Assembly (NCBI GenBank): GCA_012976225.1
Contig: JAAVVG010000034.1
Span: forward strand, 10,001 to 74,000
Source: Golubevia sp. BC0850
Lineage: Eukaryota; Basidiomycota; Exobasidiomycetes; Golubeviales; Golubeviaceae
Direction: 5' to 3'
DNA length: 64,000 bases
Shown: piece by piece, positions 10,122-22,939 of the stretch
Layout of the letters: every line of letters starts with the position of its first letter
How positions within the stretch are numbered: position 1 is the first letter of the stretch
Made by a program: the position numbers and the translations under genes
Notes under the pieces: generated by a model
What the model was told of the DNA's origin: nothing
The model's database searches: none
The model's input: the letters and a program-made list of their open reading frames with translations, nothing else

Positions 10122-13100
10122 ATGTCTCAACTTCTACTATCAGATTTAAGTTCTTTATCATCTGAATCTAAAAGGAAACATCCAGAAGTTAGAACTTCAG
10201 CTGATGCAGCTCTTTCAGCTCTGAAATCCAACCCAGATGGAACCCTGAACTCAACTCGATCAGGTGGATTTGGAGATGCAAAGGATGATACTCTTCTAAG
10301 GCCAATCATTCTAGGTTGTGAGACCAAGAACTCGAAAGTTGTAGCAATAGCTGTTGGAATTCTCATGAGATTGGTTGGAATGAAGGTAGTCAACGATGTG
10401 AGTGCACATTCAGAGGGGAAAGGAGGATGAGAGAGACGATTGGGATAGGGATTGGAACTGAGATAGAACTCCGGAAGGAGGTAGGGTTCCAGAAGGAGTA
10501 GATTCAGGAATAGGTACACTACAGCATTGAGTCTGAACTAGCTACATTCCCTTATCTCTCTTCCGCTGGCGGTAGGCTTCCATCCCACACCTTGTCTCCA
10601 CTCTCTCCAACCTTCTAGCTCAAAGATTGGATCCAGATGCTCACCTCAAAGTACTTCAATCAGCGGCTCTACTCTTATCTTCATACCCCTCCATTCACGC
10701 CGAAGTATTGGCTCAGACCCTTCTACTTTGCTTCAGGCTTCAAGACAGCCGAGTAGCTGTCATCAGCTCCACAGCAGCAGCTACCCTTCGACAGGCTGTC
10801 ATGACAGTGTTCGACAAGGTGGTTAATGAAGATAAGGTACTCGATGGAATCAAGGAAGGAGGAGAGGATGGTGAGTCAAAGGAAGCAGAAGACAGTCGAA
10901 CCTTGATTGCAATTTAACCTCTTCCTTTCTCCTTCTCCCAGCCGCTGCTGCTGCCCCTCTTGCGGCTCTCACGGTTCAGATCCCAGGAGCTGAATCGGAT
11001 AGCGTTACTCTCTTCCCATCTTCTCGAGACGCCTACCAACTCCTATCGGATCTCAATGCTTTAGCTCAAGGAGAGCCAGCTCCTTTCCTTCGACTATCCT
11101 CACTTCCAAGAACTTTCACTTTGGAGTTACTAGAATCTGTTCTCACGAATCATTCAAGCTTATTCAGGATGAAAGCTCCAGGTAGATCGGCTCATCCAGA
11201 ATTATCTTTAGTTCTTCGTCAAAACACCTGCCCTCTACTCATCAAAGCTTTAACAGAACGACCAGTCTTCCCGACGACTCTCAGACTCATGAGATTGCTA
11301 TTCTTACTACTTCGACAGTTCTCGGAAGAATTAAAGGTTGAAGTGGAAATTCTCATGAGCATTCTTCTACGAATGGTGAAGCCTAATTCGGGAGGAGACG
11401 ATTCTCCAACTTGGCAAAGGACTCTGAGTCTGGAAGTCTCTAGATCTCTATCTGGGAACTCTAGTTTTTTAGCAAACCTATGGAGATGGTACGACGCTTC
11501 TGATTCGTCAGCCAACGTCTTTGGAAGGGTGGTCGAAGCAATCTCTCAATCTGCTCAAGCTGATCCTTCAGCAATAGGATATCGAGGAGGGGAAGGAATG
11601 GGACTTCCTCCTAGGAGAGAAAAAGGAGGATATTCTTCCAGGGGAAGCGTAGATAGAGGTTACGCTGGAGGACTCTACGATGCTGCATCGGGAGTTGCCA
11701 ATGCATTGCTAGCCCCAGCTACTTCTGGAGAATCGACTTCTCCTCTCATCTCCTTTTCGGCTGCTCCACCTCTGCAACTTATAGATCAACTAGACAAAAT
11801 GGAACCTCCTTCAACCTTCTCAACCTATCCTCTCCTACTTTCAATCCTTTCAATCATCTCTTTAACTCACTCGATCTCAACTCCAGTCCTTGTGGCTTTC
11901 AAGCTCGTCGCCAATAACAGTCCAGGAGGCAAAGCTCCTTCGACTCTAGATCTCTCATCTCCATCGTCTTTCTCGGATCAGGCTCAGCACGAAGAAGTGT
12001 TAATCGCAAAAGATATGCTTAAAGGATCTTGGAAATCTCTCTCCGCTAGTCTTTTCTTCTACATTACCGCACGTTCAGACGATGCCCTCTTTTCAGAAGC
12101 TCTTTCAGCTATGAGGTCTCTCATCGGAGCTTGTGGTGCTTTAGGTCTGGACGATGCTAGAGATTCATGCTTGAATGGGCTGGCAGCTCTAGCAGTCCCG
12201 CCTCAGGTAGTCGCAGCTCTAACGGAATCGACCTCTCGATCAGACGCTCTCGCCTCCCCTTCGAGTGCTGGAGCAGCTTCTGCAATTCTTACAAACCAAA
12301 ATCTCTCTCAGAGGAACCTGGCTTGTATCCAAGCTTTCATAGCATCCTCCAACTTCCTCTCAGGTTGTCTTGGAAAGAGGTGGGCAGAGACTCTGGAGAC
12401 CATGCTGGATGCTGAGCTAGTCCTTGCACGAAGCTCTCCGCCAAATCGAAGTCAGATGGGAAAGAACAGGAGGAAAGGTCAGGGCTCGGAAGCCGATACT
12501 GCTGGAGGTCTCGACACCAAGTCATCACTAGCTCTGCCTGGGGAGTTCCTAGTCGGCTCCTCAGCCACCTCGGATCCAAGCACTGGTCGTCCTAATCTTT
12601 TAAGCAAGCTGGATGCGGATACGCTCCTCCGTGAGATCACTCTGGTCTTCGAGAGTACGACTTCTCTAGAGGATTCCCAGCTCTTGGCCTTCTCAGAAGC
12701 GCTCTGTGGACTTCTTCCAACAGGTTCGGATGAGCCAAGCGGAACGATTCAAGAAGAAGGTCTATCAGCATCAGGAGATGAAGCTCATAATTCTGGACAT
12801 TCTAGCCCTCCGAGAAGGCGATCACGTCTAGCAGTAGCTCCTGGCCAAGACAGTCAGCAGAAGAGCTTCACGACCGATTCACTCGGATTGGTTTGTGCTC
12901 TCAACGTCAAGGGGCTCTCTTTGAATCTTCCAGAGAAGGGATGGAACATCATAGTCAAGAGCCTTCAAGATGCGGTCCGAGATCCCTCTCTCCGATCCAT
13001 TCGACGTACTCAAGCTGCCGAAGTGTTGGACTCTCTCCTCTTCTCTGCCATGGCGGTCCAGACCGAGAAAACGAAAGGTGATGATGAAGATTCCACCAAA

Positions 13101-16100
13101 TCTAGGATTCAAAGACAGGTCTTCGATGCCTTAGCTCAACAATCAATTCTTCACAATCGAAGAGCCAGTCTCGCAGATGTCGAGGTCAGAAGGATGGGAA
13201 TCGATAGTCTCCAAAGGCTGCTGGAAGCTTATGGGCATACATTCCTTCTCGGATGGGAAACGATCTTCGACATTTGCTCTTCAGCGTGCTCCTCTCTTTC
13301 CGATTCCAAAGACCTTCGAAGTGCAGCTCCCCTCGTCAAAGCCGCCTTCTCTCCTTTGGCTTTGGTCTGTTCCGACTTCCTTTCAGCTTTGAGCCTGAAG
13401 CAGCTGGAATTGTGTATCTCAAGTTTAACCAGCTTTAGCACTCAAGCTGAGGACGTCAACATCTCCTTGACTGCAAACGGAACTCTCTGGGCAATCACTT
13501 CAGAGATGTGGACTCGCTGGAGTTCGAACGACCAGTCGGAAGGTCTAACAGCTCTGTGGTTATATCTTTTGGAATCTCTTCTTAAGGTCTCTTCGGATAG
13601 CAGGTCAGACGTCAGGAACGGAGCCATATCCAACCTTTTCAAAATCCTGGAACAGTATGGCTCATCTCTCAGTCCCTCGATTTGGTCCAGGATTCTCTGG
13701 CAGATCTTGTTTCCGCTCTTGAACACTCTGGAATCGATCTCCAAGCAGGTTCTGAAAGATGCACAGCTCGAGTCAAAATCTTCCGGGAAGGATTCAAAGA
13801 CCATCGAGAAGGAGGATCTGAACGCTGCTCTCATGGGTCAACATCAAAGTTTACCGAAACAGTGGAATGAGAGTCGAGTCTTAGCTTTCAATGCTACTGG
13901 TAAAGTTCTGAGAGAGTATCTTCTAACCAAATTAATTCAGACTGAAGATTTTGAAAAGATTTGGGAGACTTTCTTGAAGCTCATCAAGACTACCTTCGTT
14001 GAGGGACCTGCAACTATCGCTCAAGCTTCCATGAGAGCCTTAGAAAATGTTCTGAAGCTGGATGTAGAAAAGATCGCAGATGGAAAGGAGAAGACTTCTA
14101 TCGACGAAGCCTGGGACAATTCTTGGAAAACCTGGGCCTCTATCGGAAACAACATTGGATCTACGCAAGTCTCCACTGCGAGTTCTTCATCAGGTGCTAG
14201 CTTCACTCAAGCCAATCTACTTTCTTTCGTCGAAACTTTCAATCCAATCTATAAGAGAGTGTTCGCAACATTCGATCTCTCCAGGCTAGAATCTTTGATG
14301 GTCTCGCTCAAGAATTGCTTGACTTATCAAAATCCGAGCTCAGGAGACTTAGTATCAGATCACGACAATTTGACCGCTATTCAAAGTGCAGTGATGAATT
14401 GTATCTCATCTCTCAAAGTCATTCCCGGATCTCCTTCTCTGGTTCTGAGTGACCTAGCCGAAATCTCTACTCTGGCTTTTACTTCAAGAGATCCTTCCAT
14501 GTCTACAGAGACCTCAAGTCGCCTCAAATTTAACTCTCCTACCTTCGTTGCTCTCACTCGCAAGGCTACACAAGAGCTGGGCGTCTCTTTCGAGAAATGG
14601 TCAGAAGAGATTGAGATCTACACGAGTGGTGCTGTTGAGAAGGTCTTTGCTGTGAGTGATCTTTCCGAATGGAGCTCTCGGTTCATCCGCATCACTTGCT
14701 AACAGTTCGCTGTCTCTTTCATCTATTTTCTCTCCTGTTCCCTCAGTCTCTGACGCTTCCAATCAAGCTGAAATATGACTGTCCTCCCCCTTGCAAGAAC
14801 GCTCGTCAAAAGGATGCACCAATTCCTCTGTGGCAATCAGCAACCCTCGCTCTATGCAAGATCTCGAAGAAGAGCTGCACCATGCTGCGTCAATCAAGCG
14901 AACGTGAGTAATGACGCAAAGCGGGAGAAAAGATCCGGATTCAGCATTTGGTTGAAGCTGATCATTCGCCTCCCTTCTTCTGCTCCTTTCTTTTAAATGT
15001 CCCCTTTCGTTTTTTTCTCTCTCCAGGACTCGAGGACGAGCAGTTCCAAGGAGCCTGGCGTCAAATGCTTCTCGCTCTCTTCAGCGCCTTAACTGCAGAT
15101 TGCACTCCAGCTCTATCCCTTGACCTTCCCCAGCAAGAACGAGATGAGGTATTCGATCTCTCGCTTCTATCAACCTTGGAGCTGGACGTTCTTCCTCATC
15201 TAGGTAATCAACGGGTGCCATCAGAGCTCATCGTTCAACTGGGGAGAACTCTCTTCAAGGCTTCAAGACTCTATCGTCTAGATGTCGAGGCTGCTTCTGC
15301 TAGCTCGAACATCTCAAGTTCTGGTGGAAAAGAATCTTCAGACGAAGGAGAATCGGATCATAGGAAGGAGAGGTCTTTCTCTACGAGTGGAGGCAAGGCG
15401 AAAGAAGAGAAGGGCTATGGGACTACAGCTCCCATAGTGAGAAGTCCTAGGGAGAGATTCTCGTATTGGGCTTTTGATCTGTTGTTGCTGATCTGCTCTG
15501 ATAGATTCACTGGTGAGTTCCCTCCTGTCGTCGTTTCGATTCCGTTGAAAGGGACTTCGGTTCTCTTTGTCTTTCCCTTTTCCCTCTCTAATCATCTCCC
15601 ATCACTTCAACGGCCACTCTCTTCAGACGAGCCGCTGGAACGTCAGCGAGTCGCTGCTCTCTGTCTTCCAGCTCTACTGGATCGAAGTTCGTCAGCCCTT
15701 TCATCTTACGTCTCAGATGCTCCTCTCAGAGGCCTCAGACCTTTCTCCCGTCTCAGAGATGAGGAATTCAACTACATCACTTCAAGTATGATCGATCTGA
15801 GACTCTGGCCTGGAATTTACGCTGCCTCCAAGTCTGCCGATCCAACAGCCACGATCTTCAAACAGAACAAAGAAGATCCCGATCAAACTTCCTCAACCTC
15901 CACCTCCATTCCAGATCAAATGAGATCTCTAGCTTTCCAATCCTCGAAAGCTCATCTCTTCCACCTCTACTCAATCTTCTGCGATTTCTCGGCTTTACGA
16001 CTGACTGCTAGAAGCATCGTTCCTCAAGCAACACCAGGATCTAGTAGGATAATTTCTACGGATTTCGATCAAGTGGTGACGAAAGGTAGCGGCATCAAGT

Positions 16101-16228
16101 TGGGACTTGTTGGAAGCACGGATGATATCTTGGGAAGTAAGCGATTGGATAGGAATGAAGCTGTGTTTGCGAGTGAGCTGGTAAGAGCTGCTTTGGGGCT
16201 GGTTGGAGCGGAAATGGGGCTGAAATAG
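10122..16228 (+). CDS. MON2: MON2 homologue, Golgi/endosome trafficking scaffold
   Basis: Large Arf-GEF-like scaffold acting at trans-Golgi and endosomes, without a Sec7 catalytic domain. The ATG at 10122 gives MSQLLLSDLSSLSSESKRKHPEVR, the conserved N-terminus of the family's DCB domain. Six exons fit with every phase kept: 10122-10397, 10576-10870, 10942-14651, 14747-14903, 15027-15512 and 15627-16228, giving 1841 aa, close to yeast and animal MON2 (about 1640-1720). Further family blocks are LAQRLDPDAHLKVLQ, the long HEAT-like middle, and LTLPIKLKYDCP near the C-terminus. No Sec7 motif is seen, which separates it from the true Arf-GEFs of the BIG/GBF group. Low-complexity inserts (e.g. near 11.6 and 12.4 kb) make it somewhat longer than usual. 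No regulation can be read beyond the short upstream gap. Confidence 0.88.
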
Positions 16229-16445
16229 ATACCTTGTATAGTACTCATAAATAGAATGATGATGGTTCCTTTCTCGAATGGGAAAGATTTCTGAACGTAG
16301 CAAATGTATTGTGATTCGATGGAAATGTTGTAATGAAAGGAAACCGAAGACCTAAAGAAAAGACGACACGCAAAAGACCTAAAAACACCACAAATTTTGA
16401 AGACGATCTTACGAAGAAGCAAACGACAAGAAGCATTGAACAGGC

Positions 16446-19302
16446 CTAGTTCTGGATATCTGGTTCCGCCGGATTGTACATGTATTTCTTACACTTCTCT
16501 GCACCACAAAAGCAAGTACGATCCTCTTCTTTGATCTTCGAGACAAGTGTGCTTCCTTTGATTTTAGGACCTGAGTAACTGATACAGAGCTCTGTACCTC
16601 GTTTGATGTCTTGGAGAGCAAAGATGGCCAAGACGGGGACTTGATCTGTTGAGATGAAGGTCGGTATGACGCAGATGTTTGGGTCGCAGTGCTGTTAAGA
16701 TCGCAGAATTGAGAGAAAGAGCGGAGTATGGGATAAAGGGGTCGGTCAGTAACGGGAGAAGGTGAAAGGAAAGACACTAGACACAAACGTGATTAAGAAA
16801 CCTCCAAGGACTGCCATTCCATCCAGGATCACAGCAGTACTGTGGCTCCTCATATTTCCTATTGTGGGCAGCCGTCAGAGAGGACCAGAGAGGGGTTCAG
16901 AGTCAGTAAAGACGCCAAAACGACCTACTTCCAGTATCAGTCTTGATTGCTAGAAAGTCTCACCCTTTTGGAAATGTCACCAACGTGAATGAGTACTCGA
17001 TGTCTGTCTTCTGTCGTTTGTCAGCCTCTTTGACTGTCAAGATCTCTCCACCGAATACACCTAACAGATCGCCCTTGAAGCAGTCGTCCAGACTCTGAAT
17101 CCCCCATCCCTTAAACCTCGTCTTGAAGATTTGGGTGGCAATCGTAGAGGTCATTCCTTGTGAGACAAGGCGCGTAACCAATCTGATATAGCAGTTTCCT
17201 ATTGGATCTTTTCCGTTCTTGCAGTTAGAAGGTCTTTTCGATGGGTAAGCGTAGTCTCTGAGACCCGGTCGGGTTAGTCCTTCGAAGAGAAAAGGAGGGG
17301 TTCGATTTGAAGATAAACATCCACAATGTTCCAAAATACCTGGTTTCAGAACAAACTTTCTACGCTTATCATCCCAATCGTAATTTGAGCAGTCACCTTG
17401 ACATGAAGTCTTGAAGTTACCATTGTCAAAGCTCTTTGCTAGTGGAGTCAGAGACTCAGGCTTTAGCTTGGCAGCAGGTGGAACGTCTGTTCCTCTACGA
17501 GAGTCTGGAGTTGGATTCCACGGAAAGTGAGATTGCGTAGGACCTAAACCATCTGGAAGCAAGCAAGTCTTTAGTGAATCACGTAATTTTTCCAATATAG
17601 ATGTGAGTCGTTTGTAAGATTCTTCCTCTTCCGCTCTTCTTTCTAATTCTGATTTCTCTTTTTCTTTTCCCTTTCCTTTGTCCTCCTTTCCTACAGCTCC
17701 CGTTCTTCTTCCAGGTTTGGCTTTAGGGACTGGAGCTTGTTCAGATTCAGATTCAGAAGCTTCCGAATCTGAGACCATCGCAGTTTTGGGATCCTTTCTT
17801 GTTTCATCCTTTCTTCTGTCATCCGGTCTTCTGAGTCTGTCTTGTTCTACGACCAACTTCTCCATTTCCATCTTGGCCAACCTCTCTCTCTCCATCAAGG
17901 CTTTCAATCTCAACTCCCCTTTTGGTCCCCGGACCAGCTCCTCGACATCGGAATCACTTTCCATATAATCATCTTGAGCTGGTTGGTCTTGAGTTGGATC
18001 TTCAGTGATTCGTAACTGTGATAGAGAAGGCTGAGACGTTGAAGCTTGAGAGATTGAAGGTTTGCGACTCGAAAGTTGGACATTTGAAGAGCTTTGATAA
18101 AAGGCGCCCGAAGGACCTGAAGTTTCAGCAGTTGAATGTTTCGAAGTTGAAGGGATTCCAATTGAGTTAAGGAAAGTAGAGCTTGAGTCGAGGAAAGTGG
18201 AATTCGATTGACGTGCAGGAATTCTAGAATTTGAATTGTAGAAGGTAGAAGGTGACTGACGAGGCTTGGTAATTGAAGGGGATCCAATGTTGGGGAGGGA
18301 ATCTGGAGAGATTGAAGTAGCAGGCGAGGATACACCAGTTGAACCTTGAGCAGTTGAACCAGAAGTCAGCATAGAAGATTCGAGACCTTGGTTGGGTCCA
18401 ACTGCTGCAACTGAACTTGATGTTTGACGTTCTAGATGACCTTCCGTTTCTCCACTAACCCTAGACCTCTTCTTGCTCTTCCTATTTGTTTGGATAACTC
18501 TATCGTCTCCCTTCCTAACTGGCGAAGATTCATCTTGAGAGGAACCATCCTCTCTGGCTCTCCCCTTCCCTCTCCCTACTGTGAAATTGACCTTTCCCTG
18601 GATGGTGGCGTCAGGTCTCTGACTTCCGTTCGAGCTAGACACATGATCTGATATTAAACCGTTAGCCTTGATAGCAGTTGTAGGAGTTAAAGTTGATGTT
18701 GAGGAAGAAGAAGAAGCTTGAGACAGATAAGGATGAACTTGAAGGGTAGGGTTTGAGGGGATAGAAGTGGAAGTTCTTGAAATAGTTCTCCCTTTGTTGA
18801 AGCCTGATTGACCTGGAATTTCCTTTTCCTTATCAGCGCTAGCTAGACTGGAACTAGAAGAACCAGTTTGCTTCCTTGAAACTCCCAGCTGAGAACCCAT
18901 TCCATCACTTCTGCTTGAAGTACTCCTCCCACCATCTAACCGTGATGGATTCCCTCTCCTCACTGATTTCTCTTGTAAAGGCACTTCAGCAGCACCATTG
19001 CTACTCCGACTACTGCTGATAGAAATAGCCCTTTTACTATCCATCTCTATTTCTCTTTCTCTTTCTCGTTCCCTGACTCCTCCCTCCCTCTGCATTCCTC
19101 CTATCGACAGTTTCGGCTTTGGTTTGGATGCATCTGCTCGCTGTGTAGAGCCAGTGATCACTTGAACAGATGGTTTCCGAGTTGAAGTGTTTGTGGTTGC
19201 TGCTTGTTTGGAGGAAGGCTGAACCACTTGGCTGCTTCCCATGAAGATGACTGAATCGTCAGAATCGACTGAAGCTGATCTTGACCTTGATCTTGAATAC
19301 AT
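16446..19302 (-). CDS. SET-domain histone lysine methyltransferase, SUV39/Clr4-like
   Basis: Likely methylates histone lysine (H3K9 by analogy) in chromatin. Exons 19302-16964, 16858-16789 and 16691-16446 keep phase and give 884 aa. The first 600 residues are Ser/Thr/Lys-rich and disordered, with an acidic SIM-like DDSVIFMG near residue 16. A Cys-containing region before the SET (CQGDCSNYDWDD...HCGCLSSN) resembles a diverged pre-SET. The SET core has KGWGIQSLDDCFKGDLLGVFGGEI, WRFLNHHCDPN (NHxCxPN cofactor-binding motif, split by an intron) and ELCISYSG. The post-SET is CFCGAEKCKKYMY (CxCxxxxC). No chromodomain is visible. That fits fungal SUV39-type enzymes in part, but the exact lysine is inferred. 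Confidence 0.75.
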
Positions 19303-19374
19303 TTTTGGGTATCAAAGAGGATGGGAATAGGAGGCGACCGCCATTGTAGGGGGTAGAGATGAATTGATGAAGCT
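19303..19374. promoter_or_regulatory. Divergent intergenic region between SET gene and RNase III-fold gene
   Basis: Only about 70 bp separate the SET protein start (19302) from the first candidate ATG of the RNase III-fold gene (19375). If that start is right, the two genes share one very short divergent promoter. If translation starts at 19439 the gap is about 140 bp. No distinct motif is evident. Confidence 0.35.
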
Positions 19375-20876
19375 ATGAAGAGGCTGCTGCTGTTGGTCTC
19401 ATCAAGAACACTTCGTCTTCCCAACCCTACTCATCTCGATGCTAGAATTAGCAAGGTTTATTTTCAATGGTTACATAGCTAAGTTATTACATGGTAGGAT
19501 ACTCATAGTACCCACCTCAAGACCGCTCTCTCCATTCAATCCTCGTTTCCAAACCTCTTTATCGGAATCTAAGATTAAGACTGCCCCCCCCCCAAAAACT
19601 TCTACTTCTATTGAGCGTTCTGCTTCACTAAATGACACTCCGCTTTCTTCCTTTCCCGAAAATTGGGCTCGAAGGAGCCTCACCTCTTCTATGGAAACTC
19701 CTCATCTAATCGAAAGAATGGCTCTAAGAGTTCGGACCAACAAGGTCAACTTTCCTTTCAACAACATGGAATCTGTCGCGAGACTTGGTGCGGAAAAATC
19801 TATTGAGATCTTCAAATCTTCAATCCTTTCGATGGACCCGAAGTCGAAGAAGAGAGCGTGGCGTTTGAAGAATTTCGAACGAGATCTGATCAAGTGACGA
19901 AGGAGGAGTTCAATTTGGGACAAGGAGAGATTTACTCAGTTCCTAAACTTCCTAGAATTGAAGATTCTTGGTTTCGAGCTTTGGCTTTCGAGCTCAACCA
20001 ATTGGGTTTGGGTAAGAAGGGACATTTCTTTGATCAGGCGATACGGGATTGGATGCTTGAAGACAACCAGGGGAGTGAAGTTTGAGATCATGTCGTAATC
20101 TACAGTTTTAATTGAAACGACCCCATTATCTTTCTGCAGCGTCTCGAGTTGGTCGGTGATGGACTTGTTCTGGGGATAGTTCGATCCATCCTGTTCCACG
20201 CCTTTCCGGACTCAACAATTGCTTTACTTCATCAAAAGAGCTCGTTCTTGGTATCGAATGAAGTGCTAGCACATCTTTGGGAGCTTTCAGGATTAAAGGT
20301 CATTCGACAGGAGGCTTTGGAATTCGTGTTCAAAGAGTGGGAACTTCAAGTGGAAGAGGCCTGCTCAGAGGAGCTCAATACAAAGTCAATCGATGAAACC
20401 TCTGAAACTGAAGAGCCAATCAAGAATGCACTGCGGGTCTTTAAAAACCAAGGTACGATAGACAAGGCAACAGAACCAGGTTTCACACAAGTCACACAAA
20501 CCAAAAAAGCTGATCTTTTCGAAGCATACTGTGCTGCTCTCGTGTTAGGTAATGAGCGAGGTCAAAATCTTGGTTAAAAGAGCTCTACGCCCCTTGGATC
20601 TCCACCATCAAGATTAGACTCGAGGAATTTAAGCGGCTAGAAAAGGACGAGGTCTTAAAGAACGACAGCTTTGGGATTAGCAGTTGGGTGTCGAGGTTGA
20701 CCCTGAGAGCAGATCAACATTTGGATGATAGGCATCTGACTGCTGCAGCTAAGTTGAGGATGAGAGAAGAATTAAGAACAAGAGAAGAGGAAGAAGAAAG
20801 GAGGAACCAAAGGTTTGGAAGGAGATTGTGGAAGAAGATTAGGGATACTTTGGGAGGTTGGTTCGGCTCATCGTAG
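19375..20876 (+). CDS. RNase III-fold protein, possibly a mitochondrial ribosomal protein
   Basis: A candidate start at 19375 reads MKRLLLLVSSRTLRLPNP, which looks like a mitochondrial presequence; an alternative Met is at 19439. The middle is Ser/Pro-rich (SSFPENWARRSLTSS). The RNase III domain follows: RLELVGDGLVLGIVRSILF (matching the family box NERLEFLGD), then FLVSNEVLAHLWELSGL, and ADLFEAYCAALVLGNERGQ, where acidic residues of both metal-binding boxes (E...D and D..E) are kept. The C-terminus is basic and helical with no clear double-stranded RNA-binding domain. In fungi this architecture fits mitochondrial large-subunit proteins such as mL57 better than Rnt1 or Dicer. Exons near 19.45-19.85 kb are uncertain; a C9-C10 run at about 19583 lies inside the coding part and could hide a length error. 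An intron ends at TCTGCAG near 20140, and another lies near 20548. Confidence 0.5.
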
Positions 20877-21534
20877 CTTATCACCTGTAGATGGAAAGAT
20901 ATAATAGAAATGTGTGGCAAACCTGGTTGAAAATTGAGAACTTACTGGATCAGGGAAGGACTTCAGAGTCTCGAAGATTGTGCTCGATTTCTCTTAGCTT
21001 TGGGATTACTTAGTGAAAGTTTTTGGAAGAAGGAGAATTGGGGTATTGGATTGTGTTTGGTCTGAAAAGGATCGTTATTCAAAAGAGTTGACAAGACTAA
21101 AGGAGCGCTGACGAGAAAGAGCCTTGGGTTTGATCGAAAGGTTGACTAGCGAGCGGAGAAGAAAGTGTACGAGAAGAACTTCAAATTTGAAGGATTGCAA
21201 TATGAACATCTGAAAGGGAAGAAGAGCCGACGAAAGGGGAATTGAAAAGGGAGTCTTGAGGGCACGTGGAAGCTGGTGGCAAGGAAGTCATAAGGCTTGC
21301 TGTAGTCGGAGAACGGATTGAATCAAAAACACAGAGTCAGTATTCTCAGGTAACGAAAAGTTCGAGAGATTGGTAGTGCACCCCGAGGCAAAGTCGACGA
21401 CTGTCATAAGTCAACGTGAACTCACCTCTCGAGAAGGCAGAAAGTGAGCTTGCCTTCAAGTTTCTCCAGCGTCTGTAATTACTAAGCTTTGAGACTAGTT
21501 TCCTCTAGTGAATTACACCCATTCATTAGCCGAC
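20877..21534. other. Intergenic stretch, nothing recognised
   Basis: About 650 bp between the RNase III-fold gene and the first F-box/LRR-like gene. It is A/G-rich in the middle, without a long frame, family motif or repeat that I can see. Confidence 0.4.
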
Positions 21535-22820
21535 TCATGGTCTTCCCAGCTTCGGAGCTTTTGAACAGAACGATTGACGATGGGATTTTAAACGCTTGGA
21601 GAGAAACCAATATTGAAGCTCTGGGCAATTGAATTGAAGGAGCTCTTCCAAGTACGGGTTCTCGCCTTTGAGGTTCAAGGAGATTCTAAGCAATTGAGAA
21701 AGTTCCAAATATTCGTCGTCTGACTTCGACTCTTGAGGCTTCTTCGATTTCCAGTCTCGAGATTCCAACGATGGCTCAATTCTGTCAGGTCTACCGCGGT
21801 AATAAGGAACTTCTCTGTTTCTCTTCTCATCCAAGCGAATGACTTCTAAGGAACTTCTGCAGGATTTAATCACATCAAAAATGCCCTCCTGTCTAGCTTT
21901 GTTGTATTCTTTTCCTTCGTGGTTGAGCCAGAATGACAAAGAAGTAAGCGATGAAAATGTGAATCTAGAAGTGAAAAAGTTGATGAGTTCAGGACTACCT
22001 GAAACTGAAACCTCTGACAGAGCTGAGAGAAGAATGGGTGATTGCTGAAGTTGATCCGAAGTTTGAAGAATCCCAGAAATGTCTAAAACCTTTAAAGTAG
22101 AAACAGAAAGAAAAATGACTTGACTCAAACGATTGGCTGTTGAGAAGTAATTCCATCTTCGAAGTTTCCAGTTCAACTCCAACCCAACCGAGCATTGAAT
22201 CATTCCAATCTACTTGCTCTGATCCCAAATCCAACTCCAAATTCTTCAACCTGAGTTTGCTTGTTCCCATCACTCCCAAAGGATGATTTGCTTCATCCGG
22301 GTTATAGTGTGCCCATTCTATCAGTTTGAGTGTGAGTGAGTTGATGTTTGAAGACGCTTCAACCAGATCAAACAGGTCTTCTAAATCAAATATGCACCAG
22401 GCTTCAGCGTGCAGCTCCTCCTAGACGTTTCTCAATTCGTAGAGTTGTCCTATCGCCTCGCTCTGATACTCTGCAAGAATGAATACACGTGTCATTTTGT
22501 CAAGACAACGAAGGTAGCTCAGTTGACCTCCAGTAAACCTTTTCATCGCTTGCATCAGATTTGACGTACGAAAATTGAATCATGTGATGTTCCTCTATTT
22601 CTGCTCCTAATCCTTCAGACCTCGTTGTGTCTAAAGTGACGATCTTGAATTCGGATTTACAGACCAACTTGATTAGGGTCGTAGCTTTGATTGTCACTTC
22701 TCTCAGTTGAAGAGTGGATAACTTTGAGAGTATGATGACTATGATCTTTGAGATTTGAATTGCAGATGAATGACTGAAGACTATTTCAGGAAGTTCTAAA
22801 TAGATGATTCTCAAAGTACG
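21535..22820 (-). CDS. F-box/LRR-like protein, partly resolved
   Basis: The 3' part (22203-21535) encodes leucine-rich-repeat-like sequence: VSTLKVLDISGILQ, LLSALSEVSVSGSPELINFF, LTSLSFWLNHEG, SSLEVIRLDE. An upstream frame (22814-22500) is similar (LELPEIVF, LSTLQLREVTIKATTL). Between them, frames at 22279-21995 overlap and suggest a short intron or frame change near 22.2-22.5 kb. No F-box is seen upstream in the same orientation, so the gene may lack its N-terminus, or the true start is unrecognised. The pattern matches the fungal F-box/LRR-like families that act as substrate receptors of SCF ubiquitin ligases, but that role is inferred only from LRR-like texture. Confidence 0.4.
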
Positions 22821-22939
22821 AGTGGATCGACTAAGGATTGGAAAGATTCTGCTCAGTCTTGAACACTCCCAGCCCTTTCGAACCTCGGAAGACTTCCAAC
22901 GAAGGCAGATAAACCAAGCGATACGTCGTATAGCTTATC

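Noticed and set aside
19456-19483. A 28-nt intron in the RNase III-fold gene
   Set aside because: Phase fits but the length is below a credible minimum; an acceptor at 19573 (118 nt) is a better candidate, left unresolved.
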